64,000 bases of DNA from an uncultured Candidatus Saccharibacteria bacterium (lineage in GTDB: Bacteria > Patescibacteriota > Saccharimonadia > Saccharimonadales > Saccharimonadaceae), in assembly GCA_927910745.1 (NCBI GenBank), contig CAKMNX010000028.1, positions 1 to 64,000 on the forward strand, written 5' to 3'. The position numbers and the translations under genes were made by a program. Of this stretch, positions 61,621 through 64,000 are shown in pieces; position 1 is the first letter of the stretch, and the number at the start of each line of letters is the position of its first letter. The notes under the pieces were generated by a model. The model did no database searches. It was not told where the DNA came from and was given only the letters and a program-made list of their open reading frames with translations.

Positions 61621-62049
61621 ATGGGACCACAACAGCCGCGATTCAATAGTTTTCCCGAGCAGCCTCGGGCAAACAACCAGAATATCTACCGTTCGCCGGC
61701 GCCTCAGGCGCACGAGCGGCTTCCTGCGCTCATGCCCGAGCGTCGGAGCGAGCAGCAGCCCGCTGACACGCATGAAATGATGCCGATGGTCCCGCAGAGC
61801 CTCACGCTGCCAGCTCTTCCTACTACGGTTATTGCTGCGCCACAGCCCGACCCAGATACGACTGTCACAGCTGCTCCTGCAACTGCTGCAGACGAAGATC
61901 TGATTGAAAAAGACTGGGTTATCAAGCTCAAGCAGATCATTAAGGATACCCAAGACGACCCCTACCAGCGTGAGCAGCAGGTTAGTGCTCTGCAGCGCGA
62001 CTATATCTACAAACGCTATGGGCGCAAAATTGGCGCAACGGAGAACTAG
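61621..62049 (+). CDS. Pro/Gln-rich small protein upstream of the secretion ATPase
   Basis: 142 residues. The first 90 are Pro, Gln and Ala-rich and probably disordered; the last 50 (DEDLIEKDWVIKLKQIIKDTQDDPYQREQQVSALQRDYIYKRYGRKIG) are helical and charged, ending as a likely folded module. No family recognised. Its stop directly abuts the ATG of the ATPase gene, so it is probably an adaptor or partner of that system; this is inference from position. Confidence 0.65.
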   Translation: MGPQQPRFNSFPEQPRANNQNIYRSPAPQAHERLPALMPERRSEQQPADTHEMMPMVPQSLTLPALPTTVIAAPQPDPDTTVTAAPATAADEDLIEKDWVIKLKQIIKDTQDDPYQREQQVSALQRDYIYKRYGRKIGATEN

Positions 62050-64000
62050 ATGAATACCGTCACCACTTTCATTATTGTTTTTGGCTCGGCTGGCCTTATT
62101 CTGATCATCTTGTTTGTTGCCTTCATCGTCTATCGCAACAGTATGCGCGAGGCTAAGAACTACGAGCGAGGCCTTAAGATGGTGCCGATTCTCATCCACT
62201 TGCCACCTGCTAGTGATGATATCGACGGTGGGGGGCGTGACAAGCGTGACCTCACGGAGGAGGTGCTATCGCAGGCCCAAGTGATGTACAACATCATTGC
62301 GAGTACCAGCACCAAGGGCTTTATGAGCCGGATCTATGGGCAGCGCCATGTGTCATTTGAGATTGTGGCGCGCGAGGGTCTGGTGTATTACTATGCAGTG
62401 GTGCCAACAGTGCTGACGGACACAGTGCGCCAGGCAATTGCTGCAGCTTACCCATCGGCACGGCTCGAGGAGGTGTCGGAGCACTCGGTATTTAGTAAGG
62501 TAGGCAAGGCGAGTGGGACGATTGGTGGTGAGTTTACTCTGCGCAAAGAATTTATTTATCCGATTTCTACCTATATGGAGTCTAAGCGCGATGCGTCGCG
62601 GGCGCTGCTCAATGCAGTATCTTCGGCTGGGCGCGAGGATGGGGTGGGAATCCAATTTTTGATCCGCCCAGCGTATGAGAAATGGACGAAGCGCTCTATC
62701 TCGGCTGCCGAGCAGATCGTCAAGAACAAGGGTGAGAAAAAGAGTAGTGGCGGTAGTGGCCTCTCGGCGCGTGATGTTATGCAGGCACTATGGAAGCCGC
62801 CTGAGGCAAGTGACAAGAAGGAATTCCAAGCCGAGAAGCCGCTCAGTGCGGTGGAGCAGGCTAAAGTTGATGCTATCCAAGAGAAAATTCGCTACCCCGG
62901 CTATGAGGTAATGATCCGCGTGGTGGTGTCGTCCAACACGGCGGCGCGCTCACAGGTGCTGCTCAAGAATATTGTGGCGGCGTTTGCACTGTTTGATTCG
63001 CCGAGCTTTAATGGCTTTAAGTTTAACCTTACTAAGAATGTCGATGAGCTCGCGACAGCCTTTATCTTCCGATTCTTCCCGCAGGCAAATAGCCGCGATA
63101 TTCTCAACTCAGTAGAGCTTGCAACCCTCTTCCATTTGCCAGACCAAAATAGCATTCCTACCTCGCAAGTCAAGCGCCAAATGAGCAAGCAAGTCGATGG
63201 CCCAACAGAGGTGATGGAGACGGGGCTATTGCTTGGCTACAATGAGTTCCGTGGCGTGCGCAAGCCGATTCGCCTGGCTGATAAAGACCGTCGGCGTCAC
63301 ATCCATATCATTGGTCAGACGGGTGTAGGTAAGTCGGTCTTGCAAGAGAACTTGGCCTACCAGGATATGCTGGCGGGGCGGGGTTTTGCCTTGGTCGATC
63401 CGCACGGTGACTTAGCTGAGGCATTGCTCGCCAAGGTACCACGTGATCGGGTGGAGGATATTGTCTACTTCGACCCAGGTGATATGAGCAACCCGATTGG
63501 TCTTAATATGTTTGAGTTCGATCACCCCGACCAAAAGGACTTCTTGGTGCAGGAGGCGATCAACATGCTGTATGGCTTGTATGACCCAGGCCACACCGGT
63601 ATCGTTGGGCCACGCCTCGAGCACATCTTCCGTAACTGTGCGTTGCTGCTGATGGCTGATCCTGCAGGCGGGACGTTTGTCGACGTACCAAAGCTGCTGG
63701 TGGATGAGCAATTTCGTAATGCTAAGCTCAAATACGTGACGGACCGGCAGGTGCTCGACTTTTGGACGAAGGAGTTCCCAGCCTCGCAGCGCTCTAATGA
63801 AGCCGGTGACTTGATTAGCTGGGTGATCTCCAAGTTTGGTCCATTTATTAGCAACGATGCAATGCGCAATATTATTGGCCAGACTAAGAGTGGCTTCAAC
63901 TTCCCCGAGATTATGAATAACAACAAGATTTTGCTCGTCAACCTCTCTAAAGGTAAGATGGGTGATCTCAACTCGAAGCTGCTTGGTATCATCTTCGTCA
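62050..64000 (+). CDS. HerA/VirB4-type secretion or conjugation ATPase, 3' partial
   Basis: Begins directly after the preceding stop and runs off the window; about 650 residues are visible. One N-terminal membrane helix (FIIVFGSAGLILIILFVAFIVY) is followed by a domain of about 390 residues without clear match. The ATPase starts with HIHIIGQTGVGKSVLQENLAYQDMLAGRGFALVDPHGDLAEALL (Walker A GQTGVGKS, residues 422-429), then VYFDPGD and NEAGDLISWVISKFGPFI. This order fits type IV secretion and TraD/VirB4-like ATPases common in Patescibacteria. It may move DNA or proteins across the membrane. The C-terminus, including the remaining motor motifs, is not seen. Confidence 0.8.
   Translation, partial: MNTVTTFIIVFGSAGLILIILFVAFIVYRNSMREAKNYERGLKMVPILIHLPPASDDIDGGGRDKRDLTEEVLSQAQVMYNIIASTSTKGFMSRIYGQRHVSFEIVAREGLVYYYAVVPTVLTDTVRQAIAAAYPSARLEEVSEHSVFSKVGKASGTIGGEFTLRKEFIYPISTYMESKRDASRALLNAVSSAGREDGVGIQFLIRPAYEKWTKRSISAAEQIVKNKGEKKSSGGSGLSARDVMQALWKPPEASDKKEFQAEKPLSAVEQAKVDAIQEKIRYPGYEVMIRVVVSSNTAARSQVLLKNIVAAFALFDSPSFNGFKFNLTKNVDELATAFIFRFFPQANSRDILNSVELATLFHLPDQNSIPTSQVKRQMSKQVDGPTEVMETGLLLGYNEFRGVRKPIRLADKDRRRHIHIIGQTGVGKSVLQENLAYQDMLAGRGFALVDPHGDLAEALLAKVPRDRVEDIVYFDPGDMSNPIGLNMFEFDHPDQKDFLVQEAINMLYGLYDPGHTGIVGPRLEHIFRNCALLLMADPAGGTFVDVPKLLVDEQFRNAKLKYVTDRQVLDFWTKEFPASQRSNEAGDLISWVISKFGPFISNDAMRNIIGQTKSGFNFPEIMNNNKILLVNLSKGKMGDLNSKLLGIIFV

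Noticed and set aside
1..64000. UGA recoding, as in some Patescibacteria lineages.
   Set aside because: Several well-delimited genes end at TGA, and no conserved protein is interrupted by in-frame TGA except at clear frameshifts.
1..64000. CRISPR arrays, insertion sequences, rRNA genes and riboswitches.
   Set aside because: No regularly spaced repeats, transposase frames, rRNA segments or recognisable riboswitch cores were seen.

Overview
The window looks like part of a streamlined genome of the Candidatus Saccharibacteria (TM7) / Patescibacteria type. The gene content points to a monoderm cell: a sortase with an LAxTG-type surface protein, a PdaC-like peptidoglycan deacetylase, a class A PBP, type IV pilus genes, and ComEC without its usual hydrolase domain. 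DNA repair genes are present, there is almost no biosynthesis, and TsaB is very short. The code appears standard, since TGA is used as stop. The placement is inference from gene content; no rRNA is present.

Layout. 1-4.6 kb: the 3' part of a metallophosphatase-RNA ligase fusion, then a three-gene permease operon (YcgR/YcgQ-like plus an anchored protein). 4.7-6.6 kb: radC and dnaJ, the latter under a CIRCE operator. 6.7-12.2 kb: a four-gene cluster joining a MATCAP/DUF1704 'QEGLA' metallopeptidase, two unusual ATP-grasp ligases (one fused to a RimB-like aspartyl peptidase domain) and a RimK-like ligase. This is the best candidate for an undescribed system. 12.3-31.2 kb: yebC, comEC, tRNA-Lys, a Cys-repeat surface protein, ruvC, a class A PBP, ruvA, ruvB, a pilin, recA, recX and small metabolic genes. 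31.2-37 kb: a type IV pilus cluster read leftward, with pilB and pilC each broken by one frameshift. 37-44 kb: tsaE, tsaB, rny, sortase, enolase, a secreted protein and phosphoglycerate mutase. 44-50 kb: two tRNA-Pro genes, an AT-rich SRPBCC/MarR pair, a sortase substrate candidate, and a TetR-controlled membrane reductase. 50-59.4 kb: a type I restriction locus (M, RhuM remnant, ABC-type ATPase, S, R) with several frame breaks. 60-64 kb: a PdaC-like deacetylase and the start of a large HerA/VirB4-type ATPase.

Regulation. At 13 genes a -10 box ends exactly 6 bp before the start codon, and at nine more it ends 7-11 bp before. This predicts leaderless or nearly leaderless mRNAs. Many of these boxes carry an upstream TGn (extended -10). 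Genes inside operons instead use Shine-Dalgarno sites or ATGA overlaps.

Data quality. Seven genes are interrupted by probable one-base length changes in or next to short base runs (pilB, pilC, the SRPBCC gene, hsdM, rhuM, the ATPase, hsdS), while all housekeeping genes are intact. Either these accessory genes are decaying or the assembly has uncorrected indels; the sequence alone cannot separate the two.
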